From assembly GCA_030706735.1 (NCBI GenBank), contig JAUZNZ010000001.1, positions 1 to 64,000 of the forward strand: a stretch of DNA of 64,000 nucleotides. The letters run 5' to 3'. Source of the DNA: Bacteroidota bacterium (GTDB taxonomy: Bacteria; Bacteroidota; Bacteroidia; Chitinophagales; Chitinophagaceae). The notes under the pieces are model-generated. The model searched no databases. It had not been told where the DNA came from and saw nothing but the letters and a program-made list of their open reading frames with translations. The position numbers and the translations under genes are program-made. Of this stretch, positions 19,370-27,825 are shown piece by piece (position 1 is the stretch's first letter; the number at the start of each line of letters is the position of its first letter).

Positions 19370-21364
19370 CTAATGGGACTTGCCAAATGCATCCAGCCCG
19401 CACTGAAGCCAGGCCCCATATTCTGCGGGATCGGGAGTGTAGCCAACAGGGTAGACCATTAACCGTTCGTCCGGGCTGATGATCGCATACAGCGGCTGGG
19501 ATGCATTTTTGAAATTTTCCGATTGCAGCGTAGCGAACTTATCGCCCACCGTTCTTATCGCCTTCTTGCTCCCGTCGCGGGTGGTAAAAAGGAACTGCTG
19601 GTCATCTGCCAAAACCTTCCTGTCATCTACGTACAGTGACACCAGGACGAAATGATCCCTGATCAATTCAGCGACTCCTGGCTTGGGCCATACGTTCTCC
19701 TCCATTTTCCGGCAATTCACGCAGGCCCATCCCGTAAAATCGATAAGTACCGGTTTGTGCTCTTCCCTGGCCAGTTTCAGGGCCTTTTCATAATCGTTGA
19801 TCACATTGGCCTCGACGCCCCTGGCCGGTCTGTTCTTGTACAGGCTGTATGACAGCGGAGGGGGGAATCCGCTCACAAGGGGCCTGTTTGCCGCAGGCGT
19901 ATTGGTAAGTCCTGGCGAAAGGTACGCGACGAATGCAAGGAACGCGAGGGCGAGCCAATTCCTGACGCTCATCAGACCCTGGCGTGGCCTGGCCAGATAG
20001 ATCACGATGAGCATGCCGATCAGGATCCAAATGGCAAAGAAAGTTTCACGTTTCAGCAACCCCCAGTGCATGACGAGGTCGGCATTGGAGATGAACTTTG
20101 CGGCCAGGGCCAACTCGATTAACCCGAAAACGACTTTGAATGTATTCATCCAACTACCTGACTTCGGCAGACTGTGCAACCAATTGGGAAAAAGGGCGAA
20201 TAAGGCAAATGGCAATCCCAGCGCAAGGCCAAACCCCGCCATGGCAAAAGTCAGTTGAATGCTGCCTCCATTGGCGTCAAGGGCTCCGACGAGCAATGTG
20301 CCAAGTCTGGGCCCGGTACAGGAGAAAGAAACGATGGCCAGCGTGAGAGCCAGAAAAAAAATGCCGCCGAGGCTCCCGATGCCAGACCGGGAATTTACCG
20401 AACTGGTAAGGCTGCCCGGCAGGGCAATTTCGAACAAGCCAAAGAACGAAAGAGCAAACGCGATAAAGATGGCGGTAAACAGCAGGTTGAGCCAGACGTT
20501 TGTGGATATATCATTGAGGATGCCAACATTACTGGCTTTGAGAAAATAGAACGGGAGGCTTAGCAATACATAGATGACAAAAATGAAGAAGCCATACATG
20601 CTGGCGTTGAATATGCCTTTCGACCGCGTTGGGGAGGCCTTGGTGAAGAAGGCGACCGTTAATGGGATCATCGGGAAAGTACATGGCATGATCAATCCCA
20701 GTAATCCGCCGAGGATACCGAGAAAAAAAATGCCGAGAAGGCTCCTGGATTTGCTATCCTCTGCTCCGGTCCCTCCACAGGGGCTTACGGGCCTGGAAAG
20801 GTCTATCGAAGGTCTCCGAAGGTTGACAGCAGCCGCAGAGGAGTCGTTCAAAGCGGTCCTGCGCGCGATCAATGCGCCGCCGGCGGAAACCGAGAATCGG
20901 AATGGCACGTCCATAGGCGCGGTGATCGAATCTTTGAGCCTGGCCATGAAGGTGACTGTGCCCTTGATGTCAGAAAGAGAGGTTGGGTGCGGTTGCAACC
21001 TGACCAGGAAATGCACTTCTCCCTCAAAATACCGGATAAGTACATTGCCGAACAAGCTATCCTTCGCGGTGTGCAATGATCCCTTTTCGACAATGGGCCC
21101 AAGGATCCTTGCTCCGGACTGGCTATCGACCGACACCCTGGAAAAGGGAAGGCTATCAGGCATGGTTGTAGAGTACAGGCGCCACCCGGGCTCTATCCTG
21201 GCCCGCAGGTCGAGGGTATAACCTCCGGAACGGCTGCCTGATCCGCTGAATTGCCAATGCACGGCGCTATTGGAATCCGGGAAAGGTGAATTGCTTTTCT
21301 GAGCAAAAATCCGGCAAGGCACAAACAGGGAGCAAATTAACAAGGGAACGAGGGAATGTTTCAC
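19370..21364 (-). CDS. DsbD-like thiol:disulfide interchange protein
   Basis: A 664-residue protein that should carry electrons across the inner membrane to keep periplasmic thiols reduced. In order: a signal peptide ending near IFAQ, a periplasmic nDsbD-like domain (about 30-170), eight or so membrane helices of the CcdA/DsbD type (about 205-500, with [14 protein letters not shown] and FSCTGPRLG carrying the conserved cysteines), and a C-terminal thioredoxin-like domain with C548-V-N-C551 in [11 protein letters not shown]. The start is a GTG at 21364; no ATG is available in frame, so this start is moderately certain. The next gene downstream is the metalloprotease. Confidence 0.9.
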   Translation of the reverse strand: MKHSLVPLLICSLFVPCRIFAQKSNSPFPDSNSAVHWQFSGSGSRSGGYTLDLRARIEPGWRLYSTTMPDSLPFSRVSVDSQSGARILGPIVEKGSLHTAKDSLFGNVLIRYFEGEVHFLVRLQPHPTSLSDIKGTVTFMARLKDSITAPMDVPFRFSVSAGGALIARRTALNDSSAAAVNLRRPSIDLSRPVSPCGGTGAEDSKSRSLLGIFFLGILGGLLGLIMPCTFPMIPLTVAFFTKASPTRSKGIFNASMYGFFIFVIYVLLSLPFYFLKASNVGILNDISTNVWLNLLFTAIFIAFALSFFGLFEIALPGSLTSSVNSRSGIGSLGGIFFLALTLAIVSFSCTGPRLGTLLVGALDANGGSIQLTFAMAGFGLALGLPFALFALFPNWLHSLPKSGSWMNTFKVVFGLIELALAAKFISNADLVMHWGLLKRETFFAIWILIGMLIVIYLARPRQGLMSVRNWLALAFLAFVAYLSPGLTNTPAANRPLVSGFPPPLSYSLYKNRPARGVEANVINDYEKALKLAREEHKPVLIDFTGWACVNCRKMEENVWPKPGVAELIRDHFVLVSLYVDDRKVLADDQQFLFTTRDGSKKAIRTVGDKFATLQSENFKNASQPLYAIISPDERLMVYPVGYTPDPAEYGAWLQCGLDAFGKSH

Positions 21365-21477
21365 CAGGAAGCTGTTGAGTTTGTTGTAACATCCATGCGC
21401 ATCAGATTGTTTAACGAGAGCGTCTTCGCCGACAGGCGCGGAGGCAAATATAGTTCCATTACGGGGGCTATTTAGCT

Positions 21478-21500
21478 AAAAAGCTCCGCCAAGGCGGAGC
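21478..21500 (-). terminator. Orphan minus-strand intrinsic terminator
   Basis: GCTCCGCC and GGCGGAGC form a tight hairpin followed, on the minus strand, by TTTTT. No annotated minus-strand gene lies upstream of it. Confidence 0.65.
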
Positions 21501-21670
21501 CGCACTAATCAAAACCAGGACCATTAAACCTTATCCTATTAGTGGGTGCAAAATATGTTTTTCCGGCTATTGCTCAGTAGAGATTTCTCTAGTCTGAACT
21601 TCGCCGCGCAAAAAATTATCGTAAGAGCAAAGGGGATTTCAGCAAGGAGAGTCGAAATACAAGGTTACCC

Positions 21671-21678
21671 CAAAGGTA
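21671..21678 (-). promoter_or_regulatory. Minus-strand -7 element (TACCTTTG)
   Basis: A perfect TAnnTTTG match on the minus strand, about 170 nt upstream of the orphan terminator. No -33 TTG is found at normal spacing. Confidence 0.3.
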
Positions 21679-21953
21679 TGATAAAGTTAGCATATAATAT
21701 TCGTCGCACTAAACCCGAAAAGTGGCCGGATTTGTAAGGTCAATGGTATTTCCTGAAATAGTCTTATTTTAGCAATACTACCAATGGCACCAGACTATCC
21801 TCATAAATTATTTGGCGACGAACGCCTGCATTATTCCCTGCTGATGGAGGCTCTGGCCCTGGACGCTATGCCTGATTAGCCGCTGCATTGTTCCCTTCAG
21901 ATCCAGGGAGGTTCGGCCTTCCTGCCACTTACCGACCATTAAAATGACCATCA

Positions 21954-22718
21954 ATGAAAGGAATCTTAAAGAAAATGCTAAGACCGCTCAGGCGGGCGGA
22001 GATCAATGGCAGGCAAGTTCGCCCGGATCCTTTTCCGGATCCATCCCGGATCGAGGTTGCCCGGAAACTCAGCCATGCCGTGCAGGGGAATTTTTTCGGT
22101 GTGACATCCGTGTGCGCCTTGTTAAAGATCGCCATCGAAGAAAGACAGGAAACGACCGAATTGGTGTACCATATGATGCGGGCCTGCCATCAGTACAAAT
22201 ATGCCCTGGGCAATTTTGTCGAGTATTATCGGTACGAGGCCGGATTGCTGGATACTCTTTATGAACCCATTTCCATAAAGGGACTTATAACGAAGGTTCT
22301 CAGTGAGAGCAAGGAGGCCGGCGAAGAGAACCAGGTCGGTATTGAGTCAAGTATCGGGAAGGATATGCCTGACCTGGTCATCGGGGACGAAACGAGGGTT
22401 GCCCTGGTCTTTACCAACCTGGTGAACCATGCCATCGTGACCTCGCTGCCCGGCCATTTGATCCGGATAGATATCCGGAAATTGAACGATAGCGAGTGGA
22501 TGTTACAAATCGAACAAAAGGGGGAAGAACCGACAGACCCTGATCATATTTTCGACCTCGCCCTGGAAGGCGGCAGGAAGAAGGAAGGGTCGGGTGGGGT
22601 GAACCTGGACTTATTCATTACCAGACATTTGACAGTCAATATCCTGAAGGGCAGGATAAGTATGTCTGCGGGCCCGGACGGCCGCAATCGATTTAAAGTA
22701 GTCTTGCCTCTGAGGTAA
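21954..22718 (+). CDS. Degenerate sensor histidine kinase-like protein
   Basis: A 254-residue soluble protein made of a kinase-like DHp and ATPase core with no sensor or membrane segment. The H-box is recognisable at RKLSHAVQGNFFGV (H41), but the usual acidic-x-[RK]-[TN]-P sequence after the histidine is missing. The N-box is present (FTNLVNHAI). The G1 box (DxGxG) is replaced by EQKGEEP, and the G2 box is weak (GSGGVNLDLF). It may be a pseudokinase, phosphotransfer scaffold or dimer partner of the hybrid kinase 122 bp downstream on the same strand. That role is inferred from position only. The ATG at 21954 gives a basic N-terminus. Confidence 0.72.
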   Translation: MKGILKKMLRPLRRAEINGRQVRPDPFPDPSRIEVARKLSHAVQGNFFGVTSVCALLKIAIEERQETTELVYHMMRACHQYKYALGNFVEYYRYEAGLLDTLYEPISIKGLITKVLSESKEAGEENQVGIESSIGKDMPDLVIGDETRVALVFTNLVNHAIVTSLPGHLIRIDIRKLNDSEWMLQIEQKGEEPTDPDHIFDLALEGGRKKEGSGGVNLDLFITRHLTVNILKGRISMSAGPDGRNRFKVVLPLR

Positions 22719-22840
22719 AACCCGTATTTCCCGGACTAGCGAATCCAGGCGTTTATCCATTGCAAAATCGATTTAGCGACAGGCTGTTTGACTTCCGGGC
22801 AAAAATGGGTATCTTTCACGGAAGCTTTATCTGTATTAGG

Positions 22841-24589
22841 ATGACAGGCACCTGGAAAAAATGGCCGTTCTTATTGATCGGGACATCCGGCATAACCGAT
22901 GAAGAAGATGTCAAACGAATACGCACGGTCAACCTGATCTGCTTCATCGTTTGCTGCTCCATCCCCGGTATTGGTTTTTTCATCCTCAAGTCGCTGCATT
23001 GGCCTGTCTGGCTCGTCATTACTTTTGCCGGCGAGTTTCTGATCAATGGATCTGTTCTCTATTTCAATTATCTGGGACGCCATCGGACAGCCCGATCGGT
23101 ACTTTATTATCTGCAATGTGTAGCAATCCCCGTGTATGCCTATGCCCTCCCTTGGTTCAATCGTCTTGAATTTATCCTGATCCTTCAAATCGCCATGTTT
23201 AACATGGTCTTAAAGGGGCGGGGAGAGAGGAGGACCGCACTAGTCGTCACCTTAGCCGAGATGGTCATTCTTGAAGGCATCTATTATTGGCTGGGCCTTA
23301 AGCGCATCGGCGGCGAGGTTCCCGTCATGCCGATGGGTTATACTCTCGGATTTATTGTACAGTCGCTCCTTGTTGCGATCATCGCCGTCATCACCATAAT
23401 TGTGATGCAGCCATTTGCCAAGAGTAAGGATGATAACCCGGAATTGGTGAAGGCCAATCAATTCATCAAACTCTTCGTCGCCCAACTCACGCACGAACTA
23501 CGTACTTCCCTGAACAATATTCACCAGGTCTCACAGTTGTTGAGAAAGGAGGCTGAAAATGAGGAATACACTCTTAAACAGATACGACCGTTGCCTGATA
23601 TTATTTACACGGCAAGCTGTGATGCAAGGAACATTGTAAATAATGTTCTGGACATGGCCGAGATCGAATCGGGCAGAACACCAATAACGGTAAATGAAGC
23701 GTTCAGGGTCAGACCCTTCTTCGAAAAAATGCTGGAAGTATATAAGATCGTCGCTCTCGAAGAACAAATGAGACTGCAATTATTCATCGACATGCCCGAA
23801 GTGATCGTCAGCGACCCGTTGAATATTACCCAGATCGTGAACAATCTGGTAACCAATGCCATTAAGTTCAGTCTCAAAGATCATACGGTGAGCGTAGAGC
23901 TGAAAAGGCGTGATCCGAACTGGGAATTAAAAGTGTCCAATTTCGGACAGGGCATCCCGGAAGACAAGATGCCCTTCATATTCGATCCTTTTGTTACCGG
24001 CAGGGCTGGCAGGATACAGGGCACCGGGTTGGGGCTGTTTATCGTAAGAAAGAAAGTGGAAGCGCTGAACGGGACCATCCAGGTTCAAAGCAAACGCGGA
24101 GGCTATACTATATTCACCGTTACGCTGCCTCTGATCGAAGGCAGGCCGGGAGAGATCGACGACCGCGACAGCTCGCGATCGGATAAGGACCCGGGTGACC
24201 TTGGCCATATTCACGTACTCATGGCAGAAGACAGTAAGCTCACTTCCTTTCTGATGTTCCGGTTCCTGCAAGAACAGGGATGCAAGGTTACCATGGTCGG
24301 CAATGGCAGGGAACTACTGGAAAAAGCGCAGGAAGGATACTCGGGCGATCGTCCGGACATCATCATACTGGACTGCCATATGCCCGTACTGAATGGGGAA
24401 CAGACCATCCGCCAATTGAAAAAGATCCCCGGTTTATCCCATATACCGATCATTGTCACTACCGGGGACCTGTATTCGGACATGCTCGACAGGATGCTGG
24501 ACGCAGGAGCCGATACATACCTTAAGAAGCCCATCGATCACGCCACCTTGCAAAAAACGATCCTTTCCTACCTTAAAAAGCAGGCCTAG
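22841..24589 (+). CDS. Hybrid sensor histidine kinase/response regulator with 6-TM sensor
   Basis: A 582-residue membrane kinase. Six hydrophobic helices (about 25-185) form an integral sensor with no large external domain. The DHp helix has the acceptor H218 in AQLTHELRTSLNNI. The ATPase domain has the N-box QIVNNLVTNAIKFS, the G1 box NFGQGIP (Asp replaced by Asn), F-box FIFDPF and G2 GTGLGLFI. A C-terminal receiver (about 465-580) has D511 in ILDCHMP and a lysine in YLKKP. The start is uncertain: ATG 22841 gives MTGTWKKW directly before the first helix, with ATG 22805 as an alternative. It ends 5 bp from the convergent terpene synthase gene. Confidence 0.88.
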   Translation: MTGTWKKWPFLLIGTSGITDEEDVKRIRTVNLICFIVCCSIPGIGFFILKSLHWPVWLVITFAGEFLINGSVLYFNYLGRHRTARSVLYYLQCVAIPVYAYALPWFNRLEFILILQIAMFNMVLKGRGERRTALVVTLAEMVILEGIYYWLGLKRIGGEVPVMPMGYTLGFIVQSLLVAIIAVITIIVMQPFAKSKDDNPELVKANQFIKLFVAQLTHELRTSLNNIHQVSQLLRKEAENEEYTLKQIRPLPDIIYTASCDARNIVNNVLDMAEIESGRTPITVNEAFRVRPFFEKMLEVYKIVALEEQMRLQLFIDMPEVIVSDPLNITQIVNNLVTNAIKFSLKDHTVSVELKRRDPNWELKVSNFGQGIPEDKMPFIFDPFVTGRAGRIQGTGLGLFIVRKKVEALNGTIQVQSKRGGYTIFTVTLPLIEGRPGEIDDRDSSRSDKDPGDLGHIHVLMAEDSKLTSFLMFRFLQEQGCKVTMVGNGRELLEKAQEGYSGDRPDIIILDCHMPVLNGEQTIRQLKKIPGLSHIPIIVTTGDLYSDMLDRMLDAGADTYLKKPIDHATLQKTILSYLKKQA

Positions 24590-24594
24590 TCTTA

Positions 24595-25728
24595 TCAGGC
24601 AGGCACGGCTTCTACGGCCAGGGTCGTTTCCTTCCAGATGGAATGCTCCCGTTTGTACCTCTTCGAATGACAATGCCAGGTCCAGATCGCCTGAACACAC
24701 CTCACGACGCCACCCAGATGTGTCGTCAATCTCTGCGACATAGCCGGATGTAGATTTGCCATTGCTTCGATCTCTCTTTTTACCGTATCCATCAACGACA
24801 ATAATTCGATCAACAGGTGGCGTATGACATCCGATGCCTTCCGGATCGCCTCCTTCAAAGAAATGCCGGGCTTGTTAAGCGCAATGATCATGACCAGGTT
24901 TGAATCGGCGCCACAATCGATCACCTCCTTTTCAAATGAAAAGAGGTCATTTGACATCCCTGCAAAAGCCGCCGTCACCCAATGCAGTCTCTTCAGGTCG
25001 CGCGAAAGTCTTGTCGTTTTGAGCAATCCCCAGTCCAGGAATTGCTCGTCGCTGTACTCAATCCAATGCATGATGTGATGAACACCCCCGAGGTGACAGC
25101 GCCGTTCCATATATTCCAGCACGCCCGGGATGCGGCCTTGCGCTTCGACGTTGCCATCCGTATGCGTGATGCCGATGTGGTGACAATAGAGACGAAGAAA
25201 TTTCCTGAACCATTCCTGCGGTGAACTTTCCCGGAATTGGCGCAGTATTTCTGCGTTGGCCCATTCGATACGGTTGGCATGGGAAGAGATTTGCAGGTCT
25301 TCCTGGAGCCCCGCCATGTTATGGATCATTTTTCTTGACTCCTCCTGCCGCTGCCGGTCAAGCAGCCTGAATGTATCTCTGCCCATCACATCATTGAGAT
25401 AGAAACCGATCACCAGGTTTTTCATCATCGTCAGCATCCGATCAAAATGTGCCGTGGGATAGAGGAATAAGGCGCAGGTGATGTGCTGCTTGGCATTGGG
25501 CAGCCAGATGCCGAAATCCTGCCCGAAATACTGGACGATCTTTTTTAATTCGTCGCTCTGCGGGTGCGGATAGAATTCCTTGCAGAATTCCTCCCATTTC
25601 AACTGGTCGGGGGTAAATAATTTTTGAAGGGAAAACTTGGAAGAAGAACTAAGTAATTCTGTGTAATCGGACTGAATACGTTGCATGGTTGCATACGCAA
25701 CAGCCTGAACATTGCGTTCTGGCTTCAT
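24595..25728 (-). CDS. Class I terpene synthase
   Basis: A 377-residue bacterial-type terpene cyclase predicted to ionise a prenyl diphosphate with three Mg2+ ions and cyclise the carbocation. All the expected sites are visible. The first metal motif is N112-D113-VMGR-D117 (an ND variant of the aspartate-rich motif). The diphosphate sensor is R209/R210 in YMERR. The second metal motif is N260-D-L-F-S264-F-E-K-E268 (NDxxSxxxE), and a terminal RY pair is at 357-358. There is no signal peptide. The ATG at 25728 is preferred to a TTG two codons upstream. Product class (sesqui- or diterpene) cannot be told. No prenyltransferase or P450 is adjacent; the neighbours are signalling genes. Confidence 0.88.
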   Translation of the reverse strand: MKPERNVQAVAYATMQRIQSDYTELLSSSSKFSLQKLFTPDQLKWEEFCKEFYPHPQSDELKKIVQYFGQDFGIWLPNAKQHITCALFLYPTAHFDRMLTMMKNLVIGFYLNDVMGRDTFRLLDRQRQEESRKMIHNMAGLQEDLQISSHANRIEWANAEILRQFRESSPQEWFRKFLRLYCHHIGITHTDGNVEAQGRIPGVLEYMERRCHLGGVHHIMHWIEYSDEQFLDWGLLKTTRLSRDLKRLHWVTAAFAGMSNDLFSFEKEVIDCGADSNLVMIIALNKPGISLKEAIRKASDVIRHLLIELLSLMDTVKREIEAMANLHPAMSQRLTTHLGGVVRCVQAIWTWHCHSKRYKREHSIWKETTLAVEAVPA

Positions 25729-25755
25729 AATCAAAGGTTTAATGGTTAACAGTAT

Positions 25756-25772
25756 TTGTTTCGCCGAAACAA
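25756..25772. promoter_or_regulatory. 17-bp perfect inverted repeat, candidate operator
   Basis: Arms TTGTTTCG and CGAAACAA flank a single C, 27 bp upstream of the terpene synthase ATG and 131 bp before the divergent LuxR-type regulator. The symmetry and position suit a dimeric DNA-binding regulator. Confidence 0.45.
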
Positions 25773-25903
25773 GAACCGGGCCGCCCGATAAAAAACGGCA
25801 GGTTTTGCTCCGAACTAAAAATTAATACCTAATTTCTCTAAATAAAATAGATACTATCATCTACAAATAAATGCAGGGAGACTATAAAAAACCCTAGTAG
25901 TGT

Positions 25904-26500
25904 ATGGAGAAGAAAATATTACTCGCAGATGATCATAGCCTGGTACGCAACGGACTGAAGTTGATCTTCCAAACTCAGCTCGGGTGCAAGGAAGTCGGGC
26001 AGGCGTCCAGCTGTAATGCCCTGATGGAGGAACTTAAAACCAAGAAATATACCCATATCGTACTGGATATTAACTTATCTGACGGCAGCATCATCGAGGT
26101 TCTCGGCAATATTCACAGTCTTTATCCCTGGGTACATATCGCCATTGTGAGCATGCAGCCCAAAGCCGTGTATGAAAAGATCCTGAGAAGGTACGGCATC
26201 TATCTCTTTATATCCAAGGGCGCAAACGAGGAGGAAACGATCCGACAGCTCAGGCAGTTCCTGCAAAACGACACCCCGCGACAGGAGGAGCGGAGAGAAA
26301 AACTCGCCGTGGATTTCACGACGAGGGAAGTAGAGGTTATGAATTATATGTTGCGGGGCATGCGGACGAACGATATCGCCGATGCGCTTGGCCTAAAGGG
26401 TAATACGATCTCGACAGTCAAGAACAGGATCTTCGAGAAGACAAAAACGGAAAACCTGATCCAATTAAGAGAATTCGCCGCGCTGCACAAGATCATTTAG
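25904..26500 (+). CDS. LuxR/NarL-type response regulator
   Basis: A 198-residue two-component regulator. The receiver has acidic residues D9/D10, the phosphoacceptor D55 in HIVLDINLSDG and K105 in FISKG, so it should be phosphorylatable. The C-terminal domain (about 135-195) is a LuxR helix-turn-helix: TTREVEVMNYMLRGMRTNDIADAL, then KGNTISTVKNRIFEKT. It is divergent from the terpene synthase with 175 bp between the starts, which includes a perfect inverted repeat. Control of the terpene synthase is the simplest inference, possibly with the hybrid kinase as input. The ATG at 25904 is the only reasonable start. Confidence 0.92.
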   Translation: MEKKILLADDHSLVRNGLKLIFQTQLGCKEVGQASSCNALMEELKTKKYTHIVLDINLSDGSIIEVLGNIHSLYPWVHIAIVSMQPKAVYEKILRRYGIYLFISKGANEEETIRQLRQFLQNDTPRQEERREKLAVDFTTREVEVMNYMLRGMRTNDIADALGLKGNTISTVKNRIFEKTKTENLIQLREFAALHKII

Positions 26501-26504
26501 TGGT

Positions 26505-26966
26505 TTATCCTCCGACACCGACCTTGATATCCACATCTGAAGGCGGAAGGCACTGGCGATCGTTACAGACCATGAACTCGACCTTCCCGGCAAGAGATGT
26601 CCTGAGGTTGCTTTTCAACTTCACAACCTGGATGAAATCCACGGTCCTTTGATAATATCTCACGTCGTGATTCCAGGCGCTTTCAAATTTCTTGATCAAC
26701 TCTCCCTTTTCTTTCACATTACCTTCCAGGCTAAACAGAGGATTCCTGGTGAAGGTGAATGCCGTTGGAATGGGGCCTTCTCCGCCGGCATCCTGGGCAT
26801 AAAGGTGATAATCCCCGCCAATCGCGGCCGTCAAATGCACTTCGTAGGTCTTATCGGCGATCTTTTTGGCCGCATAGGACCATTTTACCTGCGTACTGGA
26901 TTGAGCCATCAGGATGCCGCCTCCCATCAACGCGGCGACTATAAACAAGAACAGCTTTCTGATCAT
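26505..26966 (-). CDS. Stand-alone nDsbD-like periplasmic domain protein
   Basis: A 153-residue exported protein. The signal peptide (MIRKLFLFIVAALMGGGILMAQ) is followed by an immunoglobulin-like fold resembling the N-terminal domain of DsbD: YHLYAQDAGGEGPIPTAFTF near 54-74 and the redox pair C137-NDRQ-C142 in FMVCNDRQCLPPSDV. In DsbD this domain passes electrons to periplasmic targets. Here it lacks the membrane and thioredoxin parts, so it may work with the DsbD-like protein encoded near 20 kb or with TlpA-type proteins. It sits 65 bp downstream of purQ on the same strand. Confidence 0.78.
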   Translation of the reverse strand: MIRKLFLFIVAALMGGGILMAQSSTQVKWSYAAKKIADKTYEVHLTAAIGGDYHLYAQDAGGEGPIPTAFTFTRNPLFSLEGNVKEKGELIKKFESAWNHDVRYYQRTVDFIQVVKLKSNLRTSLAGKVEFMVCNDRQCLPPSDVDIKVGVGG

Positions 26967-27031
26967 CGGTTTTGCATTTTTAGCGTGCAGAAAATTACTG
27001 GAAGTGACCGGAGCAAGGTGTTAACGTTCTC

Positions 27032-27745
27032 TTAAACCCTTATAAAGGATGCCTTTTGACTGACCAATCCGGACCTTTCCGGGTCTAAAAAGAGTGCTCG
27101 CAGGATAGCCTGGCCATCCGTGTTCCCGAGCGCCGGAGAACAGGCGCGCTCGGGATGCGGCATCATGCCAAACACGTTGCGTTCCTTATTGCAAATGCCC
27201 GCGATATGGCGGCTCGATCCATTGGGGTTGGCGGCTGCCGTCATTTCGCGATGCCGGTCGCAGTAGCGGTAAATGATCTGATCATTGCCTTCCATATCAT
27301 CCAGCGTCCTTTCATCGGCATAATACCGGCCTTCCCCGTGGGCAATGGGGATCTTCAGGGCCTTGCCCCGGTCTCCGATGCCTCTCAGGTAGATATTCTT
27401 TCCGATAAACTGACGATTGGCGTTGCGCAACAGGGCCCCCGGCAACAAATGCGACTCGCAAAGGATCTGGAAGCCGTTGCAGACGCCCAAGACCTTACCT
27501 CCACGTCCTGCAAATTCAATGACGCTTTGCATGATCGGACTGAACCGGGCAATGGCCCCGCAACGCAAGTAGTCCCCGTAGGAAAAACCACCAGGCAGAA
27601 CGATACAGTCCCCAATACCGAACTGACCAAGGTCGGTATCCTTGTGCCAAAGCATGATCACTTCCTGACCCAGATCATCCCGGAGGGCCTCCTGCATGTC
27701 CCGATCGCAATTGGACCCCGGAAAAACGACAACGCCGAACTTCAT
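27032..27745 (-). CDS. purQ: Phosphoribosylformylglycinamidine synthase subunit PurQ
   Basis: The glutaminase subunit of the fourth step of de novo purine synthesis, supplying ammonia to PurL. The 237-residue class I amidotransferase has the nucleophile C89 in VLGVCNGFQIL, the oxyanion region LPGGFSYGDYLRCG at 50-63, and the His/Glu dyad in MMPHPERA near 196. The N-terminus MKFGVVVFPGSNCDRD is typical. It requires PurS and PurL, which are not in this window. It lies in a minus-strand run with the upstream membrane protein (80-bp gap). Confidence 0.97.
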   Translation of the reverse strand: MKFGVVVFPGSNCDRDMQEALRDDLGQEVIMLWHKDTDLGQFGIGDCIVLPGGFSYGDYLRCGAIARFSPIMQSVIEFAGRGGKVLGVCNGFQILCESHLLPGALLRNANRQFIGKNIYLRGIGDRGKALKIPIAHGEGRYYADERTLDDMEGNDQIIYRYCDRHREMTAAANPNGSSRHIAGICNKERNVFGMMPHPERACSPALGNTDGQAILRALFLDPERSGLVSQKASFIRV

Positions 27746-27825
27746 AAATTGAATTATTTGCGTACAAAGTTACGAAATCCCTGCCAACAGGGCGGGAAGG
27801 AGCGAAAGCTTCGGGAACAGGGGGG

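Larger units (their letters stand above)
21365..21953. other. 589-bp intergenic region with candidate minus-strand small RNA
   Basis: There is no recognisable protein gene. The region holds a minus-strand intrinsic terminator (21478-21500), an internal hairpin (arms TCAG-TAGAG and CTCTA-GT-CTGA, 21574-21597) and a minus-strand TACCTTTG element (21671-21678), together bounding a possible transcript of about 185 nt. On the plus strand a 31-codon ATG frame (21784-21879) sits before the next gene but has no visible support. Confidence 0.35.

Noticed and set aside
21546-21737. 63-codon plus-strand frame starting GTG
   Set aside because: No recognisable domain or ribosome-binding site, and it overlaps a minus-strand promoter-like element and hairpin.
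21784-21879. 31-codon ATG frame (MAPDYPHKLF...)
   Set aside because: Plausible in size for a small protein but no conservation or promoter evidence available; left as unsupported.
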